64,000 nt of DNA from Hoeflea sp. IMCC20628. Lineage in GTDB: Bacteria; Pseudomonadota; Alphaproteobacteria; Rhizobiales; Rhizobiaceae. Numbering within the stretch: position 1 is the stretch's first letter; each line of letters starts with the position of its first letter. The position numbers and the translations under genes were made by a program. Below, in pieces: positions 9,648 through 18,651 of this stretch. The stretch is from positions 2,808,501-2,872,500 of the forward strand of contig NZ_CP011479.1 of the NCBI RefSeq assembly GCF_001011155.1, given 5' to 3'. The notes under the pieces are model-generated. The model saw only the letters and a list, made by a program, of their open reading frames with translations, did no database searches and was not told where the DNA came from.

Positions 9648-10043
9648 TCAGGCTTGGGAAGAAGGGGGGCCGCGCGGAGACGCGCTGGACTGCAGCACCG
9701 GAGGCGTGAACCCGATGTTGCGGGCGCGCACCGGTTCGGCAGGCGCAATCCTGCGGTTGATCACAAAGACGTCCAACGGGGACGGCAGATCAACAGAGGA
9801 GACAATGCGACAGGCTTCGCAAGGGCTGGCAACGCCATGTTTGCCGGTGCCCTCCCCATCAAGGCAGAGATCGGGAAGCGTGCCGTCGGGAAGAACGTAA
9901 TCGGCGACATTGACGCCGGCATAGGCTGAGGCCGCTGCCGAAGAAATGAGCGGTTTGTGGGCGAAGGCAACGAGCAGCAGCGACAGCGCGCACAGCATGC
10001 GCACCAATCCCGAACTGCTGATAACCCGTCGTGTCCCGATCAT
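9648..10043 (-). CDS. Small exported protein, DUF2946-like
   Basis: A 131-residue protein starting at the ATG at 10043, chosen over an upstream in-frame extension because an AGGTGAGG site precedes it. Residues 16-38 are hydrophobic and look like a signal peptide or anchor. The mature part has a CEAC dithiol pair near residue 75 and a Pro-rich tail. The layout (short, signal, cysteine pair, Pro/Ser tail) resembles DUF2946 proteins associated with copper handling, but I recognise it by layout and context only. It is upstream of the PCuAC gene on the same strand with a 178-nt gap, so co-transcription is possible and not certain. Confidence 0.6.
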   Translation of the reverse strand: MIGTRRVISSSGLVRMLCALSLLLVAFAHKPLISSAAASAYAGVNVADYVLPDGTLPDLCLDGEGTGKHGVASPCEACRIVSSVDLPSPLDVFVINRRIAPAEPVRARNIGFTPPVLQSSASPRGPPSSQA

Positions 10044-10173
10044 GTTCCTCACCTGTACTGCGAACCCGCCAACAGATACAGATCCGCAATGGCACTCACA
10101 AGAGCTTTGAGGCTTCTGCGTCAAGTTGCGCGGCAGTCAATTTCAATGGTGGGCCGGGTTATGAAACTCATCA

Positions 10174-10458
10174 TTACCTCAACGCCAGGCATCCGTTGGC
10201 CAGCGCCGGCAGGACTATCCAGGCGCCAGCGGCATAGAGCGATTTCCCCGCCTGCCCGGTGGTCATATTGACCACCACCGTGTGATTGCCGGTGCGCAAG
10301 ATTCGCGCTTCCGGCCCGAGGTTTTCGATAATCCGGTGTTCGGGACCGATCGCCAGAAATTCACTCGACACCGGCAGGAACCGCGCCGATGCAGCCATTG
10401 CCAGAACCCAGACAAACAGGATCGCAACCAGCATTGCCGCGTGGTTTACCAAAAGCAT
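10174..10458 (-). CDS. Hypothetical small membrane-anchored protein
   Basis: A 94-residue unknown from the ATG at 10458. One hydrophobic segment at residues 5-27 is followed by a soluble C-terminal part with GPEARILRTGNHTVVVN-like strands and a second weakly hydrophobic end (GAWIVLPAL). The frame extends 45 codons further upstream, but those residues look non-coding. Shine-Dalgarno support is weak. It lies divergent to the FAD oxidase gene and 130 nt upstream of the DUF2946-like gene on the same strand. I assign no function. Confidence 0.5.
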   Translation of the reverse strand: MLLVNHAAMLVAILFVWVLAMAASARFLPVSSEFLAIGPEHRIIENLGPEARILRTGNHTVVVNMTTGQAGKSLYAAGAWIVLPALANGCLALR

Positions 10459-10877
10459 AATGGAAGAATCGGAATTTGCGGGTTTCGAGTTTATTGGCAA
10501 CGCCAATCCATCCAGTCTAGGCCGAAGCCGGTTGCTGCCCATAGCGTCGGGACTGAAGCCCAAGACAAACCAATAGGTGATCAAGCCTTTCACACTTAGA
10601 GCATCGTTCGATTAATAAGGCTTACATCGCGATGCCACTGAGTATCACAAAATCGCACTATCCGCTGCCAGCGGTCTGGTTTGCTGTCAGCATCAAACAA
10701 TCATGGATTGTCGGCGAACTCCAGTTCACTCTTGTCAATTTGGCGGTGCGCGATAGTGTTCGGCGCAATCACGTCTGCACTCCGTGTTAACCTGATTGCT
10801 GCAATTTCCGGCAACAGCGTTCCGGATGTGTCTCATTGTCATGCCAATTTCCGGACGAACACACTGCGGGAAGCCAA

Positions 10878-12374
10878 ATGAACAAGATTACACGCAGATC
10901 CCTGCTCGCCGGTGCGGGCGCTGTTGTCGGTGCGGGCGCCTACAGAGCCTGGGATCAGCAGACAATTCCGGCCGGATTGCCTTTCCCGGCGACCGATCCC
11001 GTCCAGGCAACCGGTACCATTCTCAATGACGCCAGCCTGCTCAGCCCGACGCCGGTGGCGCGGCATCTGACGTTCTCTGAAGCCCCTGAGACGAAACTGC
11101 TGACCGCGCTCAGGTCTGAATTGACCGACGCGCAATCTGCCTCGCGGGCGTTTTCGGCAAGTGCGGCGCGGCATTCTATGGGTGGGCAAAGCCTGCCGCG
11201 CGAGGGAACCGCGGTGACGTTTGAGCAGAGCACGCTCACGCCTGACACCCAGGCAGGGACCTACCGTGTGGCGGCGGGTGTGCGCTGGAGCCAGGTGATC
11301 GCCGACCTCGACAAAATCGGTTTCTCGCCAAAGGTGATGCAGTCCAACAATGATTTTGGCGTCGCCAGCACCTTTGCAGTCAATGCCCATGGCTGGCCGG
11401 TTCCGCACAGCGCCTTTGGCAGCACAGTTCGCTCGCTGCGGCTGATGCGGGCCGATGGCGAGGTGATCACCTGTTCGCGCAATGAGAATGAAGACCAGTT
11501 CAGCCTCGCCATGGGCGGCTACGGGCTCAATGGCGTTATCCTCGATCTCGACGTCGAGATGGTCAAGAATGAACGGCTGATGCCGACATTCGAAACTGTC
11601 TCCGGAGCAGATTTCGGGCCGAAATTTGCCGGGGCTCTTGCCTCCGATCCATCGATCAGCATGGCCTATGGCCGGCTCGATGTGACCATTGACGGGTTCT
11701 TCGACGAGGCACTGATGATCACCTACCGGACTGACGAGAATCAGGCCGATCTGCCGCCCGCCTCCGGTTCAGGCTGGATGAGCAAGGTTTCGCGGGATAT
11801 TTTCCGCGCCCAGCTCGGCTCGGACCGGGCCAAACGACGCAGATGGTTTGTGGAAACCGAGGTCGGACCACGGCTCGGTAGCGGCGGCGTCACCCGCAAC
11901 AGCCTGATCAACGAGCCGGTGGTGACGCTGGATGATGGCGACCCGACGCGAACCGATATTCTGCATGAGTATTTCGTCTCACCTGCCCGGTTCCATGAAT
12001 TCATCGCCGCATGCCAAGACGTGATTCCGTCGTCGTTTCAGGAACTGCTCAACATCACGCTGCGCTATGTGGCGACTGATACCGACAGTGTCCTGACCTA
12101 CGCCACCGAACCCCGGATCGCCGCCGTTATGCTGTTTTCGCAAGAGATGTCGGTGCGCGGCGAAGCCGATATGGCGCGTATGACCCAGGCGCTGATCGAG
12201 CGGACGCTGGAGATTGGCGGCACCTATTACCTGCCCTACAGATTGCATGCCACTGACCCTCAGTTTCAGCGCGCCTACTCCCGCGCGGCTGAATTTGCCG
12301 CACGCAAGCGGGCTGCCGACCCCGGCCTTGTGTTCCGCAATGCGTTGTGGGACCGCTACATGGCGAAGCTTTGA
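10878..12374 (+). CDS. Tat-exported FAD-binding oxidase (PCMH domain, sugar-lactone oxidase-like)
   Basis: A 498-residue protein. The N-terminus TRRSLLAGAGAVVGAGA is a twin-arginine-type signal, so the flavoprotein is probably folded before export. A PCMH-type FAD domain occupies about 70-260 with ARHSMGGQSLP and DFGVASTFAVNAHGW, the FAD-binding loop seen in gulonolactone/arabinonolactone oxidases and DprE1. The C-terminal third is a substrate domain ending FRNALWDRYMAKL. The ATG at 10878 was chosen because it starts right at the Tat signal. It is followed by two genes that appear co-transcribed. The substrate is unknown. Confidence 0.82.
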   Translation: MNKITRRSLLAGAGAVVGAGAYRAWDQQTIPAGLPFPATDPVQATGTILNDASLLSPTPVARHLTFSEAPETKLLTALRSELTDAQSASRAFSASAARHSMGGQSLPREGTAVTFEQSTLTPDTQAGTYRVAAGVRWSQVIADLDKIGFSPKVMQSNNDFGVASTFAVNAHGWPVPHSAFGSTVRSLRLMRADGEVITCSRNENEDQFSLAMGGYGLNGVILDLDVEMVKNERLMPTFETVSGADFGPKFAGALASDPSISMAYGRLDVTIDGFFDEALMITYRTDENQADLPPASGSGWMSKVSRDIFRAQLGSDRAKRRRWFVETEVGPRLGSGGVTRNSLINEPVVTLDDGDPTRTDILHEYFVSPARFHEFIAACQDVIPSSFQELLNITLRYVATDTDSVLTYATEPRIAAVMLFSQEMSVRGEADMARMTQALIERTLEIGGTYYLPYRLHATDPQFQRAYSRAAEFAARKRAADPGLVFRNALWDRYMAKL

Positions 12375-12410
12375 AACCATGGGCGAAGTTTTGAGAACAG
12401 GATTGTCATC

Positions 12411-12821
12411 ATGATTACATTACGCTCGATATCCGCCGTTTACGCCGTGGTGCTGCTGGGTGCTGCGAGCCTCAACTACATTCCCGGCCTGACCGACAGT
12501 GAAGGCCGCGCCTTCGGCATTTTCGCACTCGATATCTTTGACGACCTGCTGCATGTCGCTTCGGCGCTGTGGGCCGCGATCGCTGCCTGGCTCGGTCGCA
12601 ATGCATCGCGAAAATTCCTGCTCTATTTCGGCATTCTGTATCTCGGTGACGGTTTGCTAGGTCTCGCCACGGGGTCGGGCTATCTCGATCTGGGGATCAT
12701 CAATTATGGCGTTGTCGATCTTGATTTCGGTTTCAAGATTCTCGCCAACCTGCCGCATATCGCGCTTGGCGGCGTTGCTGTTCTCTCCGCCCTTTTTGTC
12801 GAACGGACCAACCGCACATGA
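12411..12821 (+). CDS. Small multi-pass membrane protein (DUF4383-like)
   Basis: A 136-residue protein with four hydrophobic segments, about 5-22, 44-62, 70-88 and 105-128. An HxxNhhxH-like element near the end (NLPHIALGG) resembles the NHHL motif of DUF4383 proteins. It starts 37 nt after the FAD oxidase stop and overlaps the next gene by 4 nt (ATGA). Its role is unknown; the operon suggests a membrane partner for the exported flavoprotein. Confidence 0.65.
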   Translation: MITLRSISAVYAVVLLGAASLNYIPGLTDSEGRAFGIFALDIFDDLLHVASALWAAIAAWLGRNASRKFLLYFGILYLGDGLLGLATGSGYLDLGIINYGVVDLDFGFKILANLPHIALGGVAVLSALFVERTNRT

Positions 12822-13897
12822 GGCGGCTCTGGCGTGTGGTAAAATGGACAGCGCTGGCGCTGGTGCTTGGCGTCGTCGCGCTTTTGTCGCCGGTGGCCTA
12901 TGTCGAAAGTTTTTGCCGCGCCGATCCGGAATCGACTGCCTATCAGCCGCTGATCACCGATCCGGCGTTTCAGCGGGCGGAGGCCAACAGTTATCTCACC
13001 TATCCCGAATGGCACATTGTCTATGCCTATGAGGGATTGGCCAAAACGCTGGAGACTACGGACGAATACGCCTTTGATTACAGCGCCAGTATTTCGGGCT
13101 TCTGGCGCTCGTTCTGCGCCCTGAACCAGCAAGCCAACCGGCATGGCGGCGGTGATTTCAACACCCGCGCCACCATCCATGTCATCGGTGTCAGCTATAC
13201 GCTCGAAATGGTGATGAAGGCTGCTTACGAGGAAACCATCGGGCGGCTGTTTGCCGTCATTCGCGGCGCTGACAAATCCCCGCAAGATCTTTATGCCGCT
13301 CAGATGGCAGCCGATTATGCCACTTTCCTGCAGCAGGTACCCTGGTACAAATATGATTTCGAGACTGCAAAGGATGAGCTATGGGCCGAGCCGGTTACGT
13401 CATTCCTGCGCGGCTGGGAACGGCGGCTGGCGCTTGGCGGTGAGTTCAGCGCCAAGAGTGCCTATGCCGGTGTCATTGCTGAAGCGGTTGAAGCCGCGGG
13501 CGTCGCCCCCCTACGCATAAGAAGCGTGGTGACCGGACTTGAAGCATCTTCGCTTGAATTGATCGATGGCGTCGATGTGGTTGACACGACATCTGACGGG
13601 CTGATCATCGAGACGCCGCGCTACCGAAAATTTACCCATATTCTTGAAGCCATCATTGCCGGCGGCGGGACGGTCAACGAGATCGCCGGCAATGATGACA
13701 TCATGCTGTCGATGGTCGGATGGGATGATCCGGATCTCAAAACCCTCAAGCATGGCGCAATTCTTTCCCGAATTCCGCGTGACGGATATGGCGGCAGCGC
13801 CCGCTGGCTGGTCGGTGTCAGGGTATCAGAACTCGAGCCTGCGCTGTCCGAGATCAAGGCCCAGGGCCTTCAGATCGAGCATATCTACGATTACTGA
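12818..13897 (+). CDS. Conserved hypothetical membrane-anchored protein
   Basis: A 359-residue protein with a single N-terminal anchor (residues 9-28) and a large soluble part that should face the periplasm. The soluble part contains NSYLTYPEWHIVYAYEG and FWRSFCALNQQANRHGG segments that look strongly conserved in character (aromatic and charged), but I know no function for them. Translation is coupled to the preceding gene by an ATGA overlap, so the oxidase, the small membrane protein and this protein form a likely three-gene operon. The C-terminal 90 residues, with repeated beta-alpha pattern, may be a separate domain. Confidence 0.7.
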   Translation: MRRLWRVVKWTALALVLGVVALLSPVAYVESFCRADPESTAYQPLITDPAFQRAEANSYLTYPEWHIVYAYEGLAKTLETTDEYAFDYSASISGFWRSFCALNQQANRHGGGDFNTRATIHVIGVSYTLEMVMKAAYEETIGRLFAVIRGADKSPQDLYAAQMAADYATFLQQVPWYKYDFETAKDELWAEPVTSFLRGWERRLALGGEFSAKSAYAGVIAEAVEAAGVAPLRIRSVVTGLEASSLELIDGVDVVDTTSDGLIIETPRYRKFTHILEAIIAGGGTVNEIAGNDDIMLSMVGWDDPDLKTLKHGAILSRIPRDGYGGSARWLVGVRVSELEPALSEIKAQGLQIEHIYDY

Positions 13898-13939
13898 CAT
13901 GACCTTCTCGGCAGCACAGGCATATTGATCTGCCGGCTA

Positions 13940-14299
13940 TCAGGGCTGGCTGGTCAACACATAGGTCTTGCGCAGGCGCTCATGGATGGTCCATTCGCCT
14001 TCCCAGCCGAGCGGCAGGACGAGCACGTCGCCCGGTCCGATGCTGCGCGTGTCGCCGCCCTGTTTGCCTTCCACCGTCGCCGAACCACTCAGTACATGGC
14101 AGATTTCCGCGGATTTGGTCCGGTCGGCGGAAAACCGTCCTGGGGTGCATTCCCACACACCGACCTTGGTCATGCCGTCTGTCGAAGCCCAGAGTTGCTT
14201 GGCAGCCTCAACCTGCCCTTCGGTGAAGGTCGTTGGCTTGGGGGAGAATTCACCCAATTCGAGGCTTGTAAGGTCGCCGAAGCTCTTGAGATCTATCAT
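13940..14299 (-). CDS. Cupin domain protein (cupin_3/DUF861-like)
   Basis: A 119-residue single-domain cupin. The two cupin motifs appear as W(E)CTPGRFSADRTKSAEICHVLSG and GPGDVLVLPLGWEGEWTIHE. The metal ligand set looks partial (Glu and His in motif 1), as in the EutQ/ureidoglycine cupin_3 group. The ATG at 14299 has an AAGGA site; in-frame sequence upstream is not needed. It is convergent to the unknown anchored protein and divergent from the RHH regulator. A small-molecule binding or isomerase role is possible; the substrate is unknown. Confidence 0.8.
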   Translation of the reverse strand: MIDLKSFGDLTSLELGEFSPKPTTFTEGQVEAAKQLWASTDGMTKVGVWECTPGRFSADRTKSAEICHVLSGSATVEGKQGGDTRSIGPGDVLVLPLGWEGEWTIHERLRKTYVLTSQP

Positions 14300-14537
14300 T
14301 GCAATTCCTTGATGGTTGAGGCTCGCCGATATGGACCCGCGGCGCTGCAACCGGTGTCACTGGGAAGTCAGTTCAGGGTGTATGGCGACCTAAATTGGGT
14401 GTGTGATTCATTATCAAGCCTTTGGTGCGTCAGGCAAGGCAACCCCGCCAGATATCTCCCCTCAGAGTAGGCAATCAGGTTTCAGTGGAGCGTGAAGGCC
14501 GCCATTGGTGAGACGTTCCTCTTGCAATTCGCAAAAT

Positions 14538-14557
14538 TACCATCCATATACCATCCA
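14538..14557. promoter_or_regulatory. Tandem repeat upstream of RHH gene, possible operator
   Basis: TACCATCCA occurs at 14538-14546 and again at 14549-14557, an 11-bp period that puts both copies on the same face of the helix. It lies immediately before the Shine-Dalgarno (GGAAGG) of the ribbon-helix-helix gene. RHH proteins commonly bind tandem short repeats at about one-turn spacing, so autoregulation is a reasonable inference. Confidence 0.45.
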
Positions 14558-14574
14558 CATGGAAGGAATTTTGC

Positions 14575-14991
14575 ATGAGCAACATCAGACAGCTTCGGGA
14601 AAAGCCCCCGGAAACCGAGAAAATCACAATCAATCTGGGCTATGTCGACCTTGGCCGCATAGACCTTCTGGTGCAGGAGGGTTTTTATTCGAACCGGTCA
14701 GATTTCATTCGCACCGCCATTCGCAATCAACTGGTCAGCCACCAGGATGCTGTTGCCGGCTCCATCGAACGGCACACCATGGAACTGGGGCTGCGCGACT
14801 ACAGCCGCGCCGACCTTGAATCGCTGAGGGTCGCCGGTGAAATTCTGCATGTCAAAGTGGTTGGCCTGGCCCGCATCGCCGACGACGTGACGCCCGAACT
14901 GGCGCTCGCCACGATTGGAACGATAACCGTGTTGGGGGCGTTGCAGGCAAGCAAAGAAATCAAGACCGCACTGGCCGACCGCATCAAGTAG
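14575..14991 (+). CDS. Ribbon-helix-helix (CopG-like) transcriptional regulator
   Basis: A 138-residue protein whose residues 15-60 form a ribbon-helix-helix: a beta strand (KITINLGYVDL), a helix (GRIDLLVQEG) and a second helix after FYSNRSDFIRTAIRNQL. The C-terminal 75 residues contain an alternating beta-rich segment (VAGEILHVKVVGLARIADDV) that might be a dimerisation or ligand domain. It precedes the PHB-depolymerase-type esterase by 29 nt. In rhizobial genomes similar RHH proteins sit beside such esterases, so it probably regulates that operon. A tandem repeat before its start is a candidate binding site. Confidence 0.8.
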   Translation: MSNIRQLREKPPETEKITINLGYVDLGRIDLLVQEGFYSNRSDFIRTAIRNQLVSHQDAVAGSIERHTMELGLRDYSRADLESLRVAGEILHVKVVGLARIADDVTPELALATIGTITVLGALQASKEIKTALADRIK

Positions 14992-15020
14992 GCATTTCGA
15001 CACTTCTAAGGAAAACAACG

Positions 15021-16133
15021 ATGACATTCTTCAATGCCGACGCGCTGCGTCAGGCAATGGCTTCCGCACGCCGTGGCCGTTTCGATCCTGATCGCCTGGT
15101 GCAGGAAACACTGTCCCGTCACGGCCTTTCCTGGGATGGACCGGAGGGCGTGGCCAACACTGCGGCCGATGCCGGTCCGGGTTCGGCCTGGGGTCGGTTG
15201 CCAGGATTTACGTCACCGACCGCCCACGCAGGTCAGGCGTTCGTGAAGCCTGAAACCCGCGTCAGGCCAGACACTCCGGCGAGCGCCGGTTTCACCCAAC
15301 ACCGGTTTGACCACGCTGCCGGTAGCAGGGAGTTCCGGGTCTACCGTCCGGCTTCGGCCAGCAAAGGGCCGACAGGGCTGATTGTCATGCTGCATGGCTG
15401 CACCCAAACGCCCGAGGACTTTGCTGCCGGAACGGCGATGAACGAACAGGCTGAAAAACATGGTTTCGTCGTCGCCTACCCCGCTCAGTCGCGTGGCGCC
15501 AATGCGCAGACCTGCTGGAACTGGTTCAGCCGTGGCGACCAGAATCGCGACCGCGGCGAACCGGCAATCATCGCCGGTCTTACCCGGCAGGTCTGTGAAA
15601 GCCACGATATCCCGTTGGATCGGGTTTTTGTTGCGGGGCTGTCTGCGGGCGGCGCGATGGCCGTCATCATGGGCGAGACCTACCCGGAACTTTATTCCGG
15701 CGTCGCCGTTCACTCCGGCCTGCCGTTCGGAGCAGCGCGCGACGTTGCCTCAGCCTTCGCTGCGATGGGCGGCAAACCAATGGAGGGAAAGGCACGCTCC
15801 ACGATGACCCCACGTACAATCGTGTTTCACGGTACTTCGGACGCTGTTGTCCATCCGGTTAACGGCGATCTGATTGCGCGGGACGCGATGTCGAACGGTA
15901 CCGACACACAGTATCAGACCACCGAGCGCGGCACATTTGGCAGCCGTCAGTTTGAAAAACACACCACTTTCGGATCCCACGGCCAGTCGAGCATCGAGCA
16001 CTGGGTGATCGACGGAATGGGCCATGCCTGGTCCGGCGGTCGAGCTGCGGGATCTTACACCGATCCCGATGGTCCGGATGCCAGCGCCGAGATCGTCCGA
16101 TTTTTCCTGAACCCGCAAGAAGGGAACCGCTAA
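15021..16133 (+). CDS. PHB depolymerase family esterase
   Basis: A 370-residue alpha/beta hydrolase of the Esterase_PHB (LpqC-like) family. The oxyanion region is MLHGCTQTPEDFA, the nucleophile Ser208 lies in GLSAGG, the acid is in GTSDAVVHPVNG and the histidine in GMGHAWSGG. No signal peptide is visible, so it is likely cytoplasmic. About 90 N-terminal residues are low-complexity and poorly ordered before the catalytic domain. The next gene starts 1 nt after its stop, so the two are co-transcribed. Polyhydroxybutyrate is only one possible substrate; feruloyl or other ester substrates fit the family equally. Confidence 0.88.
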   Translation: MTFFNADALRQAMASARRGRFDPDRLVQETLSRHGLSWDGPEGVANTAADAGPGSAWGRLPGFTSPTAHAGQAFVKPETRVRPDTPASAGFTQHRFDHAAGSREFRVYRPASASKGPTGLIVMLHGCTQTPEDFAAGTAMNEQAEKHGFVVAYPAQSRGANAQTCWNWFSRGDQNRDRGEPAIIAGLTRQVCESHDIPLDRVFVAGLSAGGAMAVIMGETYPELYSGVAVHSGLPFGAARDVASAFAAMGGKPMEGKARSTMTPRTIVFHGTSDAVVHPVNGDLIARDAMSNGTDTQYQTTERGTFGSRQFEKHTTFGSHGQSSIEHWVIDGMGHAWSGGRAAGSYTDPDGPDASAEIVRFFLNPQEGNR

Positions 16134-16134
16134 C

Positions 16135-17271
16135 ATGGCCGATGCTTGCTTGAGATTTGACGCAATTAGAGAAGACCTGCCCGGGCCGAAATGGAAGGCC
16201 CGCTGGGATCGCTCATGGCCCGCCTATGAAGGCTGGTTCATCGCCCGAGGCGGCGACAGCGGACCGTCGCGCGCGGACTGTGAAGCAGCGCTGAGCCAAC
16301 ACATGCCCGAGCTCGTTCCCGTGTACAGGCGCCTAGTTGACCTTGCCGGTGGATCGGACCGCGCGGCGCGCTTCCTTTCGACCTGGTGTCCGCCAAACTA
16401 CCTCGGCGGCTGTTCGCTTGTGGCTATGTCAAACCACGACACGGTCCGGCTGGTGCGCAACTATGACCTTTCGCCTAACCTCAATGAGGGGCTTCTGCTC
16501 AAGTCAGCCTGGACGGGCCGAGGCGTGATGGGGATGGTGGAATTCCTCTGGGGCCTGTCCGATGGCATCAATGACGCAGGTCTCAGCATCGCGCTGGCCT
16601 ATGGCGGCCGCCAGGTCACGGGCACCGGCTTCGGCATCACCACGATCCTTCGCTATGTGCTGGAAACCTGCCGGACGGTCGAGGACGCGCTTGCTGTGCT
16701 GCGGCGGGTGCCATCTCATATGCCCTATAATGTCGTTCTGGCCGACGCGTCGGGAACCACTGCCAGCGTCGAGATGCTGGCGGGGGGCGGCATTCAGATT
16801 GTTGCCGACCCTGTGGCGACCAACCACCAGCACGACGGGTCACAGCCCGACCGCGGCCCGTTCACCCGGACATACGAACGTGCGGCCCATCTCAAACGGA
16901 TCGCGGATTCACGCAGGGACCCCAAGGGGCTTGCTGCGGAGTTTTTGAAAGAGCCGTTGCGTCAGGTCAGATATGAAGAGGGCTTCGGCACCTTGTTCAC
17001 AGCGGAGTATGATCCCCTCACCCGTGGCCTGACGCTTCACTGGTCTGACACTGAATGGCGCCAAAGTCTGGACGACTTTACCGAGCGCCAGACCGTCATC
17101 ACCTATGGCGGCAGCGAGCGGTCGATCCAGCTCAATCAGGGTTTGGAACGGGAGATCGACTGGGTGGCAATCGGGATGCGGTATGCTTCAGGCAACGCGC
17201 CCGACTGGCGCGAGTTTGCCACTCCGGGATACGGGTTCGAACCACAGCAGGTCTGCAGCGGCTGCCACTGA
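16135..17271 (+). CDS. C45 family Ntn-hydrolase/acyltransferase-like protein (paralogue 1)
   Basis: A 378-residue member of the C45 (acyl-CoA:6-aminopenicillanate acyltransferase-like) group. Cys93 in YLGGCSLV is the expected autocatalytic cleavage point and nucleophile, followed by VRNYDLSP. The second half has DGINDAGLSIALAYGGR and the VATNHQH loop typical of the family. It is about 55 residues longer than the paralogue at 18652-19623, mostly through a Cys-containing C-terminal tail ending CSGCH. It sits 1 nt after the esterase stop. Family members hydrolyse or transfer amide-linked acyl groups; the substrate here is unknown. Confidence 0.82.
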   Translation: MADACLRFDAIREDLPGPKWKARWDRSWPAYEGWFIARGGDSGPSRADCEAALSQHMPELVPVYRRLVDLAGGSDRAARFLSTWCPPNYLGGCSLVAMSNHDTVRLVRNYDLSPNLNEGLLLKSAWTGRGVMGMVEFLWGLSDGINDAGLSIALAYGGRQVTGTGFGITTILRYVLETCRTVEDALAVLRRVPSHMPYNVVLADASGTTASVEMLAGGGIQIVADPVATNHQHDGSQPDRGPFTRTYERAAHLKRIADSRRDPKGLAAEFLKEPLRQVRYEEGFGTLFTAEYDPLTRGLTLHWSDTEWRQSLDDFTERQTVITYGGSERSIQLNQGLEREIDWVAIGMRYASGNAPDWREFATPGYGFEPQQVCSGCH

Positions 17272-17311
17272 CCTGCTCACCTCCCGGCGCCAACGCGCCG
17301 GGTTGAATGTT

Positions 17312-18637
17312 TCAGACCCCGGTGGCGGCGCGAATGCCGATTGCCAGCTTGTCGATCAGTTCATCGATCTGTTCGGGTGTGATGATGTAGGGCGGCGCCA
17401 GCAGCACGTGGTCGCCGCTGCGGCCATCGATGGTGCCCGACATCGGATAGCAAATCAGGCCGGCATCAAAAGTCGCGGTCTTGATTTTGGGTGCTATACG
17501 GTCGGTGGGCGCGAAGGGTTGCTTGGTCTCGCGATCCTGCACCAGTTCGACGCCGACAAAGAGGCCGCGACCGCGTATGTCGCCGAAATGGGGATGCTGG
17601 CCAAAACGATCCTGCAGGCGGGTTTTGAGCAATTGGCCCATTTCCTCGACCTTCGTCAGTAATTGGCGATTCACGATCGCCCCGACAACGGCAAGCCCCG
17701 CAGCGCAGGCGGCCGGATGGCCCATATAGGTGTGGCCGTGCTGGAAGAAGCCACTGCCGTTCTCGATCGCCTTGTAGATTTCGCCGGAACACAGCATCGC
17801 TCCAAGCGGCTGGTAGCCGCCGCCAAGTCCCTTCGCGATGGCAATGATGTCGGGCCTGACGTCATCCTGCTCGGATGCGAACAGGCTGCCGGTGCGTCCC
17901 ATGCCGCACATCACCTCATCGAGGATCAGCAGAACGCCGTAGCGGTCACAAATTTCGCGAATCCGCTTGAAATAACCCGGTGCTGGCGGCACTGCGCCTG
18001 ATGTGGCCCCGACCACCGGCTCGGCCATGAACGCCATCACCGTTTCAGGACCGACACGAAGAATTTCTGTCTCCAGCGCATTGGCGGCGCGCAGACCATA
18101 GGCCTCCGGCGTTTCATCAGCGTGGCGCAAGCGGTAGTCGTAACAGGGATCGATGTGGCTCACATCCAAGAGCAGCGGGCCGAACTGGGCGCGGCGCCAT
18201 TCATTGCCGCCCGCCGACAGGGCGCCGATGGTGTTGCCGTGATAGCTCTGCTTGCGCGCGATCAATCGGGAGCGGCCGGGCTCGCCCTTCTCTACGAAAT
18301 ATTGCCGGGCGAGCTTGATCGCCGCTTCTGTCGCCTCGGATCCGCCGGAGACGAAATAGACCCGGTCGATCCCTTCGGGCGCTTTCGAAATCAACAGATC
18401 AGCCAAAGTCTCAGCCGGCTCGGATGTGAAAAAGCCGGTATGAGCGAAGGCTATTGCGTCGAGTTGAGCCTTTACTGCATCGATGACATCGGTGTCGCCG
18501 TGTCCAAGGCAGGACACCGCCGCGCCGCCCGATCCGTCAAGATACTGCTTGCCGCTCTGATCAAACAGGTAGCACCCCTTCCCCGAAGCCACGACAGGCG
18601 GGTGAATTTTCGTATGGCGGGAAAAGACATGGCTCAT
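17312..18637 (-). CDS. Class III PLP-dependent aminotransferase
   Basis: A 441-residue fold-type I aminotransferase of the omega-amino acid/amine class. The cofactor region includes SGGSEATEAAIKLAR (98-112), the Asp-Glu pair D240-E241 and the PLP lysine Lys269 in IAIAKGLGGGYQP. The C-terminal APPYIITPEQIDELI is typical. Such enzymes transaminate terminal amines (putrescine, GABA, beta-alanine, taurine). It is the last gene of the minus-strand run and starts 15 nt after the C45 stop, with an AAGGA site, so it is part of the decarboxylase/ligase cluster. An amine product of the decarboxylase is an obvious candidate substrate. Confidence 0.9.
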   Translation of the reverse strand: MSHVFSRHTKIHPPVVASGKGCYLFDQSGKQYLDGSGGAAVSCLGHGDTDVIDAVKAQLDAIAFAHTGFFTSEPAETLADLLISKAPEGIDRVYFVSGGSEATEAAIKLARQYFVEKGEPGRSRLIARKQSYHGNTIGALSAGGNEWRRAQFGPLLLDVSHIDPCYDYRLRHADETPEAYGLRAANALETEILRVGPETVMAFMAEPVVGATSGAVPPAPGYFKRIREICDRYGVLLILDEVMCGMGRTGSLFASEQDDVRPDIIAIAKGLGGGYQPLGAMLCSGEIYKAIENGSGFFQHGHTYMGHPAACAAGLAVVGAIVNRQLLTKVEEMGQLLKTRLQDRFGQHPHFGDIRGRGLFVGVELVQDRETKQPFAPTDRIAPKIKTATFDAGLICYPMSGTIDGRSGDHVLLAPPYIITPEQIDELIDKLAIGIRAATGV

Positions 18638-18651
18638 GGGGTTTGCGCTCC

